NCBI RefSeq assembly: GCF_000565075.1
Contig: NZ_JDFG01000048.1
Span: 32,649-96,648, forward strand
Direction: 5' to 3'
DNA length: 64,000 nt
DNA from: Atopobium sp. BS2
GTDB lineage: Bacteria > Actinomycetota > Coriobacteriia > Coriobacteriales > Atopobiaceae
Shown: positions 8,563 through 18,807 of the stretch, piece by piece
Layout of the letters: the number at the start of each line of letters is the position of its first letter
How positions within the stretch are numbered: position 1 is the stretch's first letter
The notes under the pieces: generated by a model
What the model saw: the letters and a program-made list of their open reading frames with translations, nothing else
What the model was told of the DNA's origin: nothing
Database searches by the model: none
Program-made: the position numbers and the translations under genes

Positions 8563-8583
8563 ACTTAGATTATGTATATAAGT
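8563..8583. promoter_or_regulatory. Putative HspR operator upstream of dnaK
   Basis: Inverted repeat ACTTAGA-N7-TATAAGT (GACTTA...TAAGTC when extended by one base each side). The same element precedes clpB (15768) and hsp20 (19961), each preceded or followed by further shared sequence (AATCTACTACAAAC before; GGGGTATA after, for dnaK and clpB). It resembles but does not equal the HAIR site (CTTGAGT-N7-ACTCAAG) bound by HspR in Streptomyces. hspR is in this operon, so autoregulation is likely. Confidence 0.65.
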
Positions 8584-8720
8584 CAGACATAGGGGTATAA
8601 GCAAAACCGTAAAGCAGAAACACGGTATGTGTTTACGGTTAGCTTGTGCCCCTTTTCAGGTCATCTACCTGTGGGGTTTCTCGCCAAACGGAACACGTAC
8701 ATAGGAAAGGATGATTCACA

Positions 8721-10625
8721 ATGGGTAAGATTCTTGGAATTGACCTGGGTACCACAAACTCAGCTATGGCTGTCCTCGAGGGTGGAGAGCCAACTATTAT
8801 CGTTAACGCAGAGGGAGACCGCACAACTCCTTCCGTCGTCGGCTTCCGTGCTGACGGTGACCGCATTGTTGGTAAGGCAGCAAAGAACCAGGCTGTCACC
8901 AACCCTGTAAACACTGTTTTCTCCATCAAGCGTTTCATGGGCCGCAAGTTTGACGAGGTCCAGTCTGAGATTAAGACAGTCCCTTACAAGGTTAAGGCTG
9001 GCACCGACGGTCGCGCAGTCGTTGAGATTGACGGCGTGGACTACACTCCAGAGCAGATTAGCGCTATGACCCTCGCAAAGATGAAGGCAGACGCCGAGAA
9101 GTACCTTGGTGAGCCTGTAACCGACGCTGTCATTACTGTCCCAGCATACTTCAACGACGCACAGCGTCAGGCAACTAAGGATGCAGGCAAGATTGCTGGC
9201 CTCAACGTTCAGCGTATTGTCAACGAGCCAACCGCAGCAGCCCTTGCTTACGGTCTGGACAAGAAGGACCAGGACCACAAGGTTCTTGTCTTCGACCTCG
9301 GTGGCGGTACCTTCGACGTTTCCCTGCTTGATCTTGCAGACGGCGTTGTTGAGGTTCTTGCAACCAACGGCGACAACCACCTGGGCGGCGACGACTGGGA
9401 TCAGCGCGTTATCGACTGGCTTGCAGACAAGTTCAACTCCGATAACAGCATTGACCTTCGCAAGGATCCAATGGCACTTCAGCGCCTCAAGGAGGCTGCA
9501 GAGAATGCCAAGAAGGAGCTCTCCAGCGCTCAGCAGGCACAGATTAACCTGCCATTCATCACTGCAGACGCATCTGGTCCTAAGCACCTTGACTACACTC
9601 TGACTCGTGCAGAGTTTGAGCGCATCACCCGCGATCTTCTCGACCGCTGCAAGGCTCCTGTAACCAAGGCACTCCAGGACGCAGGCCTTCAGCTCTCCGA
9701 TGTCAGCGAGGTTATTCTGGTCGGCGGCTCCACTCGTATGCCAGCTGTTCAGGACCTGGTCAAGAGCATGACCGGCAAGCAACCTAACATGTCCGTCAAT
9801 CCAGACGAGGTTGTTGCAGACGGCGCAGCTGTTCAGGGCGGCGTTCTTACCGGCGACGTCTCCGGCATCCTGCTGCTGGACGTAACCCCACTGTCCCTGG
9901 GCGTTGAGACCCTTGGCGGCGTTGTTGACAAGGTCATCGACCGCAACACCACCATCCCAACTTCCAGCACAAAGGTTTACTCCACCGCAGCTGACAACCA
10001 AACTTCCGTTGAGATTCACGTCCTCCAGGGCGAGCGCGAGATGGCTTCTGACAACAAGAGCCTTGGTAAGTTCAACCTTACCGGTATTCCTGCTGCTCAG
10101 CGTGGTATCCCTCAGATTGAGGTTACCTTTGACATCGACGCAAACGGCATCCTGAAGGTCACCGCTAAAGACAAGGCAACCGACAAGTCCCAGGAGATTA
10201 CCATTTCTGGATCCACCGCTCTGTCCGACGATGAAGTTGACCGCATGGTCAAGGACGCAGAGTCCCACGCTGAGGAAGACAAGAAGCGTAAGGACGAGAT
10301 TGAGGTCCGCAACCAGGTAGACTCCCTGGCATACAGCACCGAGCAGACCGTCAAAGACCTTGGCGATAAGGTCCCAGAGGATCAGAAGAAGGCCGTTGAA
10401 GAGGCTGTTGCTGAGGCAAAGACCGCACTTGATGGCTCCGACATTGAGGCAATCAAGAAGGCTGGCGAGAAGCTCACCGAGGTTGGTCAGAAGCTCGCAG
10501 AAATTGTTTACGCAGACGCTCAGGCTCAGACCGCAGGCAACAATGGCGCAGCAAGTAACCCTTCTGAGCCAGACGTTGTTGATGCAGACTACGAGGTTGT
10601 CGACGACGATAAGAACCAGAACTAA
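8721..10625 (+). CDS. dnaK: Molecular chaperone DnaK (Hsp70)
   Basis: 634 aa. ATP-dependent chaperone: N-terminal actin-like ATPase ([53 protein letters not shown]), linker [16 protein letters not shown] [13 protein letters not shown], substrate-binding beta domain, helical lid and an acidic tail ending DDDKNQN. Full length. ATG at 8721 with AGGAAAGG upstream. First gene of dnaK-grpE-dnaJ-hspR. Codon use is strongly biased, as in highly expressed genes, and the recurrent GGCGAGAA motif is absent from it (one copy lies in the leader at 8678). Confidence 0.98.
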   Translation: MGKILGIDLGTTNSAMAVLEGGEPTIIVNAEGDRTTPSVVGFRADGDRIVGKAAKNQAVTNPVNTVFSIKRFMGRKFDEVQSEIKTVPYKVKAGTDGRAVVEIDGVDYTPEQISAMTLAKMKADAEKYLGEPVTDAVITVPAYFNDAQRQATKDAGKIAGLNVQRIVNEPTAAALAYGLDKKDQDHKVLVFDLGGGTFDVSLLDLADGVVEVLATNGDNHLGGDDWDQRVIDWLADKFNSDNSIDLRKDPMALQRLKEAAENAKKELSSAQQAQINLPFITADASGPKHLDYTLTRAEFERITRDLLDRCKAPVTKALQDAGLQLSDVSEVILVGGSTRMPAVQDLVKSMTGKQPNMSVNPDEVVADGAAVQGGVLTGDVSGILLLDVTPLSLGVETLGGVVDKVIDRNTTIPTSSTKVYSTAADNQTSVEIHVLQGEREMASDNKSLGKFNLTGIPAAQRGIPQIEVTFDIDANGILKVTAKDKATDKSQEITISGSTALSDDEVDRMVKDAESHAEEDKKRKDEIEVRNQVDSLAYSTEQTVKDLGDKVPEDQKKAVEEAVAEAKTALDGSDIEAIKKAGEKLTEVGQKLAEIVYADAQAQTAGNNGAASNPSEPDVVDADYEVVDDDKNQN

Positions 10626-10748
10626 TCTGAGTTTCTCGGCATATGCGCTTGGGTAACTTGGTGCAGCAGCTGGTAGACAATGTGATATGACTCGGAGGCG
10701 GCTGGCGGAAACGTTTGGCCGCCTTCTACACATAGGGAGGTGATGGCA

Positions 10749-11597
10749 GTGACAACAGCAGACCAGAACAAGGTTGACACTACCTTTGATAACGAGAATA
10801 ACGGTGATGAAACCGTAGGCGCCGTCGGCGTTGTGGGAGATGGTTCCGCAAGTCAGACGCTTGATGGCAACGCGACCGCTGCCAACGGCGCAGCTGGCGC
10901 GGCGGGCGCAGGCCGTCCGATGACCGAAGAAGAGATGGTTGCTGAGGCAATTCGTCGTGGAGAAGAGACGGCTGAGGCAGAGATTGCTGCTGACGCTCAG
11001 CGTGCAGCTCAGGAGCGCGACCGCCTGCAGAACGAGCTGGACTCGGTTTCTGACCAGATTGAGGCAGCAAAGCAGCAGGCAGCTGAGGCAAATGATCGCT
11101 TCCTGCGTCTGCAGGCTGACTGGGACAACTACCGTCGTCGTACCGCTCAGGAGCGTCTTGATGAGCGCCAGCGCGCAACAGAGAAGCTGGTAGTTGACCT
11201 GCTTCCTGTCATTGATGACCTTGAGCGCGCAATTGAGCACGCGGACAATCTGACAGACCCTGCAGCTCAGCAGTTTGTTGAGGGCGTCTCCGCAGTATGC
11301 AATAAGCTTGTGGGCGTCTTGAACAAAGAGGGTGTTGAGGTAGTTAACCCTGTGGGCGAGGCTTTTGATCCTCTATCTCACCAGGCAGTGAGCCAGATTG
11401 AGGACACCGAGGCATATGATGAAACCGTCGCTCAGGTGTACCAAAAGGGCTATCGTATGGGCGGCAAGGACATTCGTACTGCGATGGTTGTTGTTACCCA
11501 CGGCGGCCCAAAGCGTCCAGTAGAGCAAGAAGCCACAGACGGTGCAGACAGTGCAGAAGCTGCAAATGGCACAACTGAGAACGGTGTAGCTGAGTAA
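10749..11597 (+). CDS. grpE: Nucleotide exchange factor GrpE
   Basis: About 282 aa, longer than the usual ~190-200 because of an N-terminal acidic/Gly-Ala-rich extension (to about residue 65). Then a long coiled coil (EEMVAEAIRRGEETAEAE...) and the GrpE signature (RLQADWDNYRRRT, VVDLLPVIDDLERAI, EVVNPVGEAFDPLSHQAV, VYQKGYRMGGKDIRTAMVVV). It releases ADP from DnaK. I prefer GTG 10749 because GGAGG at 10736-10740 is 8 bases away; the ATG at 10743 is too close to that site but is possible. A GC-rich hairpin (about 10694-10724) lies between dnaK and grpE and may set their stoichiometry. Confidence 0.95.
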   Translation: MTTADQNKVDTTFDNENNGDETVGAVGVVGDGSASQTLDGNATAANGAAGAAGAGRPMTEEEMVAEAIRRGEETAEAEIAADAQRAAQERDRLQNELDSVSDQIEAAKQQAAEANDRFLRLQADWDNYRRRTAQERLDERQRATEKLVVDLLPVIDDLERAIEHADNLTDPAAQQFVEGVSAVCNKLVGVLNKEGVEVVNPVGEAFDPLSHQAVSQIEDTEAYDETVAQVYQKGYRMGGKDIRTAMVVVTHGGPKRPVEQEATDGADSAEAANGTTENGVAE

Positions 11598-11630
11598 GAC
11601 AGAGTAGTTTTAGAGAGGAGGCCGTGCTGA

Positions 11631-12563
11631 ATGGCAGGTAGTAAGACTTTTTATGACGTTCTTGGCGTGAAGCGCGACGCCTCGAAGTCTGATATTCAAA
11701 AAGCGTTTAGAAAACTTGCAGCTAAATACCACCCCGACAGAGGTGGCGATGAGGCCAAGTTCAAAGAGATTTCGGAAGCGTACAACACGCTCTCTGATGA
11801 TAAGAAGCGCCAGGAGTATGACCAGATGCTCGCATTTGGCGGTATTCCTGGAGGTGGATTTGGTGGTCGCCAGGGTGGGTTCACCTATACCACCAACGTA
11901 AACGGCGCCAACTTTGCCGATTTCTTTAACGGCTTTGGTGGCGGTGCTGGTGCGGGAGCCGGCGGCTTTGACTTTGCCGACATCTTTGGCGGGCGAGCAA
12001 ACCGTCCAGTTGCAGGTAGCGACCTTACTATGTCCGTAAACGTATCGTTTGATGAGGCGTTTAAGGGAACTTCTCGCAAGGCAACATATCGCATGCCTTC
12101 AACTGGTGAGGAGCAATCGCTCACCATTAAGGTGCCAGCTGGTGCCTACGATGGCATGAAGCTGCGTTACAAGAAGCGTGGCGAGTACGGCGTAAATGGT
12201 GGTCCACGAGGCAACCTTGTGGTTACCATCAACGTTGCGGCCCACCCGGTCTTCTCGCGAGATGGCGCTGACGTGCGCATGAAGCTGCCAGTGAGTATCT
12301 ACGAGGCGGCTTTGGGCACCTCGGTTGACGTGCCAACGCCTGACGGAACTACCGTGCGACTCAAGGTTCCTGCAGGTACACAGAGTGGAAAGACGTTCAG
12401 GTTCAAGAATCTGGGCGCTCCTCGCGTAAAGGATTCTGCTACTCGCGGCGCGCTATATGTTTCGGTGGACGTTAAGGTTCCAACAAAACTTTCCAAGAAG
12501 GAGCGAGACGCTCTTCAGGCGCTGCTTGATGCCGACGAGCGCAGCTACCGAGAGGAGCGGTAA
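11631..12563 (+). CDS. dnaJ: DnaJ/CbpA-type co-chaperone without zinc finger
   Basis: 310 aa. J domain 1-70 with HPD (KYHPDRGGD), a Gly/Phe-rich linker (about 72-120, [33 protein letters not shown]), then the two C-terminal substrate-binding barrels. The four CxxCxGxG zinc-binding repeats of classical DnaJ are absent: the protein contains no such Cys pattern, so it is a type B (CbpA-like) J protein although it occupies the dnaJ slot of the heat-shock operon. The stop overlaps the hspR start (TAATG). It stimulates DnaK ATPase. Confidence 0.92.
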   Translation: MAGSKTFYDVLGVKRDASKSDIQKAFRKLAAKYHPDRGGDEAKFKEISEAYNTLSDDKKRQEYDQMLAFGGIPGGGFGGRQGGFTYTTNVNGANFADFFNGFGGGAGAGAGGFDFADIFGGRANRPVAGSDLTMSVNVSFDEAFKGTSRKATYRMPSTGEEQSLTIKVPAGAYDGMKLRYKKRGEYGVNGGPRGNLVVTINVAAHPVFSRDGADVRMKLPVSIYEAALGTSVDVPTPDGTTVRLKVPAGTQSGKTFRFKNLGAPRVKDSATRGALYVSVDVKVPTKLSKKERDALQALLDADERSYREER

Positions 12564-13036
12564 TGGCTCGAAAGAAGGACGACGGTCGTAACAAGCCGCT
12601 CTACATGATTAGCGTTGCGGCCGAGCTCACGGGCATGCATCCGCAGACGCTGCGCGTGTACGAGCAGAAGGGCCTGATTAATCCCGGCCGTTCCAGGGGC
12701 AACACGCGCCTGTACTCTCGCGCGGATATTGACCGCCTCAATCTTGTTTCAAAGTTGACGGACGAGGGCATCAATCTTGCCGGTGTCGTGCGCATTTTGG
12801 ACATGCGTGAACGAGCTCTCGAGAAGGACGATCTTATTGATGAGCTGCGTGAACGCATCCGCGTGCTTGAGGATGAGCTCCACGAGTATCACATGCGTGA
12901 GCGCATTACCTCGCTTGTTCGCTACAGCGAGACCAGCCCAGAGATGGTGATGCAGCGCTTACTGGGCATGCCAAGTTCCGCTTCTTCTGACGCCAACGCC
13001 GCCGAGGACAACTCGGCGCAGCCAAAAGAATCGTAA
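12563..13036 (+). CDS. hspR: MerR-family heat-shock repressor HspR
   Basis: 157 aa. MerR-type winged helix from about residue 14 (YMISVAAELTGMHPQTLRVYEQKGLINPGRSRGNTRLYS, split motif shown in part by family), followed by a coiled coil (ALEKDDLIDELRERI, RVLEDELHEY) for dimerisation. In actinobacteria HspR represses dnaK and clpB by binding HAIR-like repeats, with DnaK as corepressor. It is the last gene of the dnaK operon, overlapping dnaJ by one base. The similar inverted repeats upstream of dnaK, clpB and hsp20 are its likely targets. Confidence 0.93.
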   Translation: MARKKDDGRNKPLYMISVAAELTGMHPQTLRVYEQKGLINPGRSRGNTRLYSRADIDRLNLVSKLTDEGINLAGVVRILDMRERALEKDDLIDELRERIRVLEDELHEYHMRERITSLVRYSETSPEMVMQRLLGMPSSASSDANAAEDNSAQPKES

Positions 13037-13068
13037 GACGACGAGGCAAATGCTACTAGTAAGATGAT

Positions 13069-13106
13069 CAGCTCTCCGCGAGTAAATGCGGGGAGCTGGT
13101 TTTTTT
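13069..13106 (+). terminator. Rho-independent terminator after hspR
   Basis: Stem CAGCTC(T)CCGC / GCGGGGAGCTG with a short A-rich loop, followed by T8. It ends the dnaK-grpE-dnaJ-hspR transcript. Confidence 0.88.
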
Positions 13107-13107
13107 G

Positions 13108-13179
13108 GATTCGGCTACCATTTACCGAATACCGAATACCGAATACCGAATACCGAATACCGAATACCGAATACCGAAT
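13108..13179. repeat. Heptamer tandem repeat ACCGAAT x8 with conserved head
   Basis: The head GGATTCGGCTACCATTT is followed by eight perfect ACCGAAT units (13124-13179). An identical head plus at least five units recurs at 63945-64000. The head contains ATTCGG, the complement of the repeat's CCGAAT, so the first unit can fold back on the head. Copy number probably varies among strains. Confidence 0.9.
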
Positions 13180-13225
13180 ACAGTCATAACCTTTTTTAAA
13201 CGAAATCTCTTTTAAGGGAGATGGC

Positions 13226-14860
13226 ATGCTTAAATACCTTTACGCTCAGCAAAAAAGCAAACTATTTTTCTTTATAGTCTTCTCTCTTTTGAGCAGCTTG
13301 TTTGAAATTGCCCTTTCATTTGTAATGCTCCAATCCGTTAACCTTGCCATGGACGGCAATCTGTCGGATGCATTGAATGATGGCCTCTGGTTTGGCCTTT
13401 ACATACTCTGCTATTTTATCGTCGACTTGATTTGCAGGCGTTTGCGCTGGTCAGTAATACAGGGCTGTCAAACGCATTTACGTGATGAGCTGATACAAAA
13501 GATTTTCAGTCGTTCAATTCCTGAGTTCCACTCGTTCAATACCAGTCATTGGCTCTCAATCCTTACTAACGACCTTGATTTACTTGAGGAAACATACTTT
13601 CGCGTCTTTATTGATCTTTTGATAGATGTTTTTTCTGGTGTAGTAAGCCTAATAATCTTGCTGTTTATTTCACCATGGCTCGTACTGTTCATTTTGTGCA
13701 TGATTGCTGTCCAGATGTTTGTTCCTAACACAATGTCTGGAATTATTTCTAACAAGCGAAAAGAACAATCTGAATCAGCTGAACATTTTATTGCTACAGC
13801 AAATGAGCATCTTGAAGGGTTTGATCTGCTTAGAAGCTTTCATCTAACAGAGGCTTCGCGGGTTGCCATGAGCAGCGCGAATCAGGCTTGGGAGAAGCAG
13901 AAATTTGGAGCTCGTTACTTTAGTTCTTTGGCACGTTTACTTTCATTTACTGTAGGACAAATTATTTACATCGGAATTTATTTTATTGGCGCCATTCTTA
14001 CTCTTAATGGATTGATGACAGTAGGAATGATGGTCGCGGCATCTCAGCTTGTTGTTTACATAGCAAACCCTATTCAAAACATAAGTGATTCAATTACTGA
14101 TATGAGAAGTGCAAAAGAGATTATTACTAAAATACAAACACTTCTTGATGAAGCTCCAGCTACAGAAAGTGGAACAGAAGATACCCCTGAGCACTTTACG
14201 AATCTATCGATCAATCATGTTTCGTATGGTTATGACGAGGACAAATTAGTTTTGTCGGATATTAGTTTTACTTTGGAACGTGGCAGAAAGTATCTTCTTG
14301 AGGGAAGCTCGGGAAGTGGAAAAACAACACTAATCAAACTGTTAACGGATGCCCTGAGCCCAGATAGCGGAGATATTTGCTTGGATGGTGTGTCGATCAA
14401 GCAATTCAAAAGCGAGCAATACGCTCGGTTCATAATCCCTTGTTCTCAGCAAACGTTCATTTTTAATGCGACCATCAGGGATAACGTTACGTTGTTTTGC
14501 CATGAGTTTACCGATGAAGAAATTATTGATGCTATAACAAAGTCAGGTTTTTCTGAGATTCTTACCAGATATCCAGATGGAATCAATCATATGATTGACC
14601 AGGCAGGAAGTAGTCTTTCTGGTGGAGAACGACAGCGATTGGCTCTTGCACGAATCTTTTTGTTTAAGCCACAAATTGTGATTTATGACGAGAGTTTTGC
14701 CCATTTGGATTCCGATTCGGTTCAGAGTCTCATTGATTTGATTTTAAAAGATGATGAGAGAACCGTTGTTATGACATCTCATCAAGTAACTCCAGAAATA
14801 AGAGAGCGCTTCCACTCTCTTGTTCTAAAAGACGGAAACATCCAGTCAGAAACCGTTTAG
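13226..14860 (+). CDS. ABC exporter, fused membrane and ATPase domains
   Basis: 544 aa half-transporter of the type I exporter fold (six membrane helices, about residues 10-300, then nucleotide-binding domain). Walker A LEGSSGSGKTTLI, signature SLSGGERQRLALAR, Walker B IVIYDESFAHLDSD, and the H-loop MTSHQV. Such proteins export lipids, peptides or drugs as dimers; no partner gene is adjacent, so a homodimer is likely, and the substrate is unknown. ATG 13226 behind AAGGGAG. It is more AT-rich than the flanking chaperone genes and sits between two repeat/toxin loci, so it may have been acquired. Confidence 0.88.
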   Translation: MLKYLYAQQKSKLFFFIVFSLLSSLFEIALSFVMLQSVNLAMDGNLSDALNDGLWFGLYILCYFIVDLICRRLRWSVIQGCQTHLRDELIQKIFSRSIPEFHSFNTSHWLSILTNDLDLLEETYFRVFIDLLIDVFSGVVSLIILLFISPWLVLFILCMIAVQMFVPNTMSGIISNKRKEQSESAEHFIATANEHLEGFDLLRSFHLTEASRVAMSSANQAWEKQKFGARYFSSLARLLSFTVGQIIYIGIYFIGAILTLNGLMTVGMMVAASQLVVYIANPIQNISDSITDMRSAKEIITKIQTLLDEAPATESGTEDTPEHFTNLSINHVSYGYDEDKLVLSDISFTLERGRKYLLEGSSGSGKTTLIKLLTDALSPDSGDICLDGVSIKQFKSEQYARFIIPCSQQTFIFNATIRDNVTLFCHEFTDEEIIDAITKSGFSEILTRYPDGINHMIDQAGSSLSGGERQRLALARIFLFKPQIVIYDESFAHLDSDSVQSLIDLILKDDERTVVMTSHQVTPEIRERFHSLVLKDGNIQSETV

Positions 14861-14870
14861 CTTTTGCTTC

Positions 14871-14912
14871 TTGACCTAGTTGTAATACATGAATACAATG
14901 ATATAACTAGGT
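14871..14912 (+). promoter_or_regulatory. Promoter and operator of the toxin-antitoxin pair
   Basis: TTGACC (14871), 17 bases, TACAAT (14894): a good housekeeping sigma promoter. An inverted repeat with one mismatch, ACCTAGTTGTA (14874-14884) and TATAACTAGGT (14902-14912), embraces it, as expected for an autorepressed TA operon. AGGAGG follows just before the antitoxin ATG. Confidence 0.8.
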
Positions 14913-14924
14913 AAAGGAGGGGCT

Positions 14925-15266
14925 ATGGACAGTATTGTAACCGCCCGTGTTCCTGTTGAAGTAAAAAATCAGGTTTCTGAAGTTCTTGAATCGCTCGGAT
15001 CAAACACCACCAAACTGATTAATGCTGCATTTGAATATGTGCTGGTAACAGGCAAGCTTCCCGATGCCCATGAGGGTGCTGCGTCAGAACTGTCTGCTAG
15101 AGGATCTTCTCGCCAATTGAGTGAGAAGGACAAAGAGCAGCTTTCGGCACTCTTTGAAAAGATTTCAGTTCCCGCACCGGCGTCGTTTTGGAATGATTTG
15201 GGCGACAGCACCTACAAAGAGGCAATCAGCGAGTGGAGGTCAAATGACTATGAAGCTCTTGATTGA
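14925..15266 (+). CDS. RelB/DinJ-like antitoxin
   Basis: 113 aa. N-terminal ribbon-helix-helix pattern (SIVTARVPVEVKNQVSEVLESLG, shown by family in RelB/DinJ antitoxins) and a variable C-terminal part that would wrap the toxin. It should dimerise, bind the inverted repeat over its own promoter and neutralise the PIN toxin. The toxin gene begins inside its 3' end, so the two are translationally coupled. One copy of the GGCGAGAA-type motif lies at 15107. DinJ-like assignment is by pattern. Confidence 0.75.
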   Translation: MDSIVTARVPVEVKNQVSEVLESLGSNTTKLINAAFEYVLVTGKLPDAHEGAASELSARGSSRQLSEKDKEQLSALFEKISVPAPASFWNDLGDSTYKEAISEWRSNDYEALD

Positions 15267-15696
15267 CACTAATGTTTTGCTGGATGTCTTTTTATGCAGA
15301 GAGCAGTTTGTTGCTGATGCAAAAAAGCTTTTCATAATGAAGCAGTTCAGAGACGCTGAGCTGTGGATAGCAGCTCAGTCATACACGGATCTCTACTATG
15401 TTGGTGCTAAGGCTCATGGCTCTGCTCGCATGCAAGAAATACTTAAAGAGGTATTTCCACTGCTTAACGTGTGTTCTATTGATGGTGCGGATATTTCGAA
15501 TGCACTGTCGGAGCAGTGGGAAGACTTTGAAGACTGTCTTATTTGGCGAGCAGCTAAAAAGATAAAGGCAGACTATATCGTCACAAGAAATGTGGCAGAT
15601 TTTACTCGCTCAGATATACCAGTACTTACACCTGGTGAGTTTTTCTCGACAATGGAAGCTGAGCAAAATCTGGTTTATGAAGAGGCGGAATTTTAG
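15244..15696 (+). CDS. PIN-domain (VapC-like) toxin ribonuclease
   Basis: About 150 aa. PIN fold with acidic residues expected for metal-dependent RNase: LLIDTNVLLDVF at the N-terminus, DFEDCLIWRAAKK in the middle, and YIVTRNVADF near the end. Start is ATG 15244 or ATG 15250 (MTMKLLID or MKLLID). It overlaps the antitoxin by about 20 bp. It is paired with a RelB/DinJ-type antitoxin rather than a VapB. VapC toxins usually cleave tRNA or rRNA; the target here is not predictable. Confidence 0.85.
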   Translation: MTMKLLIDTNVLLDVFLCREQFVADAKKLFIMKQFRDAELWIAAQSYTDLYYVGAKAHGSARMQEILKEVFPLLNVCSIDGADISNALSEQWEDFEDCLIWRAAKKIKADYIVTRNVADFTRSDIPVLTPGEFFSTMEAEQNLVYEEAEF

Positions 15697-15767
15697 AAGC
15701 AATAAGGCGTGGAGCAGGGCTGCGAAAAAGCTCAGTACAACGCGATAAGAAAATCTACTACAAACAC

Positions 15768-15788
15768 ACTTAGATATGTATTAAAAGT
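15768..15788. promoter_or_regulatory. Putative HspR operator upstream of clpB
   Basis: ACTTAGA-N7-TAAAAGT, with the upstream AAATCTACTACAAAC and downstream GGGGGTATA that also frame the dnaK site. The three-part conservation between two unlinked heat-shock genes supports a shared promoter/operator. Confidence 0.65.
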
Positions 15789-15864
15789 CGTGCTTGGGGG
15801 TATATAGAATCCGATGAAGATTCAGTCCCCGGCACGATTTTGTTTGGGGTAGGAGGGTGATTTT

Positions 15865-18447
15865 ATGAGACTAGATAAATGGGCCGTAACCGCCCAGGAA
15901 GCACTGCAGGCAGCTCTTGGTATTGCTGGTGATGTAGAGGCTTCCGAGGTTGCACCAACACACCTGCTCAAGGCGCTGCTGGACAGCAATGAGCGCAACC
16001 TGCGTTCTATCTTGGAGAAGATTGGCGCAGATCCTGATGCAATTGCCACGCAGGTAGACCAGGCAATCTCTAAGGCTCCAAAGGTAAGCGGAGCACAGAT
16101 TGGCATTGGCAATGACCTTCTCAAGGTTATCAACGAGGCAGAGAAGCTTGCCACTAAGTTGGGAGATTCCTACGTTACCTCCGAGCATCTGCTCACTGCG
16201 CTGGCAAACGACAACACTGACGCAGGTAGGATTCTTCGCGACGCCGGCGTTACTGCTAAGCGCGTGGAAGAGGTCTACAACGAGCTTCGTGGCGATGAAC
16301 GCGTAATCTCTCAGGATGCAAAGCCGCAGTTTGAGGCCTTGGAGCAATACGGTCGCAACGTGACCGACCTTGCTCGCCAGGGAAAGCTTGATCCAGTTAT
16401 TGGTCGCGTCGAAGAGATTCGCCGTACCATTCAGGTTCTGAGCCGCCGCACCAAGAACAATCCTGTTCTTATCGGCGAACCTGGTGTTGGTAAGACCGCA
16501 ATTGTGGAAGGCCTGGCAGAGCGCATTGTTTCTGGCGACGTTCCAAGTACCCTGCGCGACAAAGAGCTTGTTGAGCTTGATATGTCTGCCCTGGTAGCAG
16601 GCGCAAAGTACCGCGGTGAGTTTGAGGACCGCCTGAAGAGCGTGGTAAAAGAGGTGGCCAAGTCTAATGGCCAGATTATCCTCTTCATCGACGAGCTTCA
16701 CACCATCGTGGGCGCCGGCGCTTCCGAGGGTTCCATGGACGCTGGAAACATCTTGAAGCCAGCTCTTGCCCGTGGCGAGCTTCGCGCAATTGGTGCCACT
16801 ACGCTGGATGAATACCGCAAGTACATCGAGAAAGACGCTGCTCTTGCACGTCGTTTCCAGACCGTACTTGTCTCCGAGCCTACTGTTGAGGACACCATCT
16901 CTATTCTGCGTGGCCTTAAGGAGAAGTACGAGCAGCACCATCGAGTCCGTATTACGGACTCCGCCCTGGTTGCAGCAGCAGACCTCTCTAACCGCTACAT
17001 CTCTGACCGATTCTTGCCAGATAAGGCAATTGACCTGGTAGATGAGGCGGCATCAAGGCTTCGTATGGAGCTGGATTCTATGCCAGCAGAGATTGACGCG
17101 GTTGATCGTCAGCTCACTCAGATGCAGATTGAGGAGCAGGCTCTGATGAAGGAGGAGGACGCTGCTTCAAAGGAGCGCCTGGAAAACCTCCGTGCAGAGA
17201 TTGCAACGACGCAGGAAAAGCTTGATGGCATGAAGGCCAACTGGCAGAACGAGCGTGGCGCAATTGACCTGGTACAGGACTTGAAGTCCCAGATTGAGGA
17301 CGCAAAGACGCAGATGGAGCGCGTGACCCGTGAGGGTGATTTGGCGCAGGCATCCGAGCTTCGTTACAGCACCATTCCAGAGCTTGAGCGTAAATACGAT
17401 GAGGCAGAAAAAGCGCTTCTCGCCAAGCAGGAAGACGGCGGAATCCTCAAGGAAGAGGTCACCACGGATGAGATTGCCGAGGTAGTTTCTTCGTGGACTG
17501 GCGTGCCTGTGTCCAAGATGATGCAGGGCGAGATGGACAAGCTCAAGAACCTTGAGGACCAGCTTCACCTGCGCGTTATTGGACAGGACGACGCTGTTTC
17601 CGCGGTTGCTGCAGCAGTTCGTCGTTCTCGCGCAGGACTTGCTGATCCAAACAAGCCTCTGGGTAACTTCCTCTTCCTGGGCCCAACCGGCGTGGGTAAG
17701 ACCGAGCTAGCAAAGGCGCTGGCAGAGCTGCTATTTGACGACGAGCGTTCGATGATCCGCATTGATATGTCTGAGTACATGGAGAAGTTCTCGGTCCAGC
17801 GTCTCATTGGCGCACCTCCAGGATACGTGGGTTATGACGAGGGTGGCCAGCTCACCGAGGCAGTTCGTAGGCATCCATACTCCGTCATCTTGCTGGACGA
17901 GATGGAGAAGGCTCATCCTGACGTCTTCAACATCTTGCTGCAGGTTCTGGACGACGGTCGCCTAACCGATGGTCAAGGTAGGGTAGTGAGCTTCAAGAAC
18001 ACCATCATTATCATGACCAGTAACGTTGGTTCGCAGTTCATTGCTGGTGCCGGCGCAGAGGGCTTCAACGAGGAGTCCAGAAAACAGGTCATAGAGGCGC
18101 TGCGTAGATCCTTCCGTCCTGAGTTCTTGAACCGTATCGATGACGTGGTAATCTTCCAGCCTCTGGGTCTTGAGGACATCGAGCGCATCGTGGACATTCA
18201 GCTCAAGGATGTTCGTAGCAGGCTTGCTAACGAGCGCATGACGCTGGAACTTTCTGAGGCTGCAAAGCAGTCGCTGGCTCTTGACGGCCTGGATCCTGTT
18301 TACGGCGCTCGTCCTCTGAAGAGACTCATTCAGCGTCGCGTTGTTGATCAGGTAGCAAACTTGATTATTGCAGGTGAGCTGCATGAGGGCGATACTGTTC
18401 TGGTTGATACTGACGAGAATGGCAACTTGGTTGCTCGCAAGAAGTAA
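15865..18447 (+). CDS. clpB: ATP-dependent disaggregase ClpB
   Basis: 860 aa, the normal length. N domain (about 1-145), first AAA+ module with [13 protein letters not shown], middle coiled-coil domain (about 400-530) that distinguishes ClpB from ClpA/C, and second AAA+ module with [14 protein letters not shown]; sensor and arginine-finger regions are present ([11 protein letters not shown]). It pulls proteins out of aggregates together with DnaK. ATG 15865 behind AGGAGGG. A heat-shock operator precedes it. One recurrent motif lies at 17417. A small ORF follows directly, with no gap. Confidence 0.97.
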   Translation: MRLDKWAVTAQEALQAALGIAGDVEASEVAPTHLLKALLDSNERNLRSILEKIGADPDAIATQVDQAISKAPKVSGAQIGIGNDLLKVINEAEKLATKLGDSYVTSEHLLTALANDNTDAGRILRDAGVTAKRVEEVYNELRGDERVISQDAKPQFEALEQYGRNVTDLARQGKLDPVIGRVEEIRRTIQVLSRRTKNNPVLIGEPGVGKTAIVEGLAERIVSGDVPSTLRDKELVELDMSALVAGAKYRGEFEDRLKSVVKEVAKSNGQIILFIDELHTIVGAGASEGSMDAGNILKPALARGELRAIGATTLDEYRKYIEKDAALARRFQTVLVSEPTVEDTISILRGLKEKYEQHHRVRITDSALVAAADLSNRYISDRFLPDKAIDLVDEAASRLRMELDSMPAEIDAVDRQLTQMQIEEQALMKEEDAASKERLENLRAEIATTQEKLDGMKANWQNERGAIDLVQDLKSQIEDAKTQMERVTREGDLAQASELRYSTIPELERKYDEAEKALLAKQEDGGILKEEVTTDEIAEVVSSWTGVPVSKMMQGEMDKLKNLEDQLHLRVIGQDDAVSAVAAAVRRSRAGLADPNKPLGNFLFLGPTGVGKTELAKALAELLFDDERSMIRIDMSEYMEKFSVQRLIGAPPGYVGYDEGGQLTEAVRRHPYSVILLDEMEKAHPDVFNILLQVLDDGRLTDGQGRVVSFKNTIIIMTSNVGSQFIAGAGAEGFNEESRKQVIEALRRSFRPEFLNRIDDVVIFQPLGLEDIERIVDIQLKDVRSRLANERMTLELSEAAKQSLALDGLDPVYGARPLKRLIQRRVVDQVANLIIAGELHEGDTVLVDTDENGNLVARKK

Positions 18448-18738
18448 GTGAGGCTGCGCATGTGTGACGAGTCCAAGAGGGCCGAGAAACCCGAGCTGCA
18501 GGCCGCGGCACGCGAGGACGCTGCGACGGCTACACCGCAGGTCGCGGCTGCTGCGACGGCTACTGTGAAAGCCGCGACGCACAAGGACGCCGCGCACAAG
18601 GACACAGATTCCAAGAAAGCGCAGGTTGTTGACCCGGAGTTTGCTCGCGCAGAAAACGAGGACGATGACGGCTACGATCCGTACTCCGATCGTCGTCCCG
18701 TGAGCGAACCTCTCTTTGAGCGCGATCCCTGGAGCTAG
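18448..18738 (+). CDS. Small acidic Ala/Lys-rich protein after clpB
   Basis: Up to 96 aa from a GTG immediately after the clpB stop, or 92 aa from ATG 18460. Composition is biased: Ala/Thr-rich with repeated ATAT/HKDAAHKDT-type stretches, then a more ordered-looking tail (DPEFARAENEDDDGYDPYSDRR, partial) ending ERDPWS. No known domain. It would be cotranscribed with clpB and ends shortly before a terminator. It could be real but fast-evolving; function unknown. Confidence 0.5.
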   Translation: MRLRMCDESKRAEKPELQAAAREDAATATPQVAAAATATVKAATHKDAAHKDTDSKKAQVVDPEFARAENEDDDGYDPYSDRRPVSEPLFERDPWS

Positions 18739-18807
18739 ATCACCGGGTTTCTCGCCAGGCGCTGCGAGCGCACGGGGTTTCTCGCCGCACGCTGAACGCT
18801 ACAAATA

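Noticed and set aside
8760..11240. Long minus-strand open frame (826 codons) over dnaK and grpE
   Set aside because: Antisense shadow caused by biased codons of dnaK; composition Leu/Val/Cys-rich without motifs.
12922..13227. Minus-strand ORF with repeated GIRYSVF
   Set aside because: It is the translation of the ACCGAAT microsatellite and the antisense of hspR; no start signal.
15720..15790. CIRCE element (HrcA operator) at clpB or dnaK
   Set aside because: The repeat does not match TTAGCACTC-N9-GAGTGCTAA; HspR-type control fits the encoded regulator.
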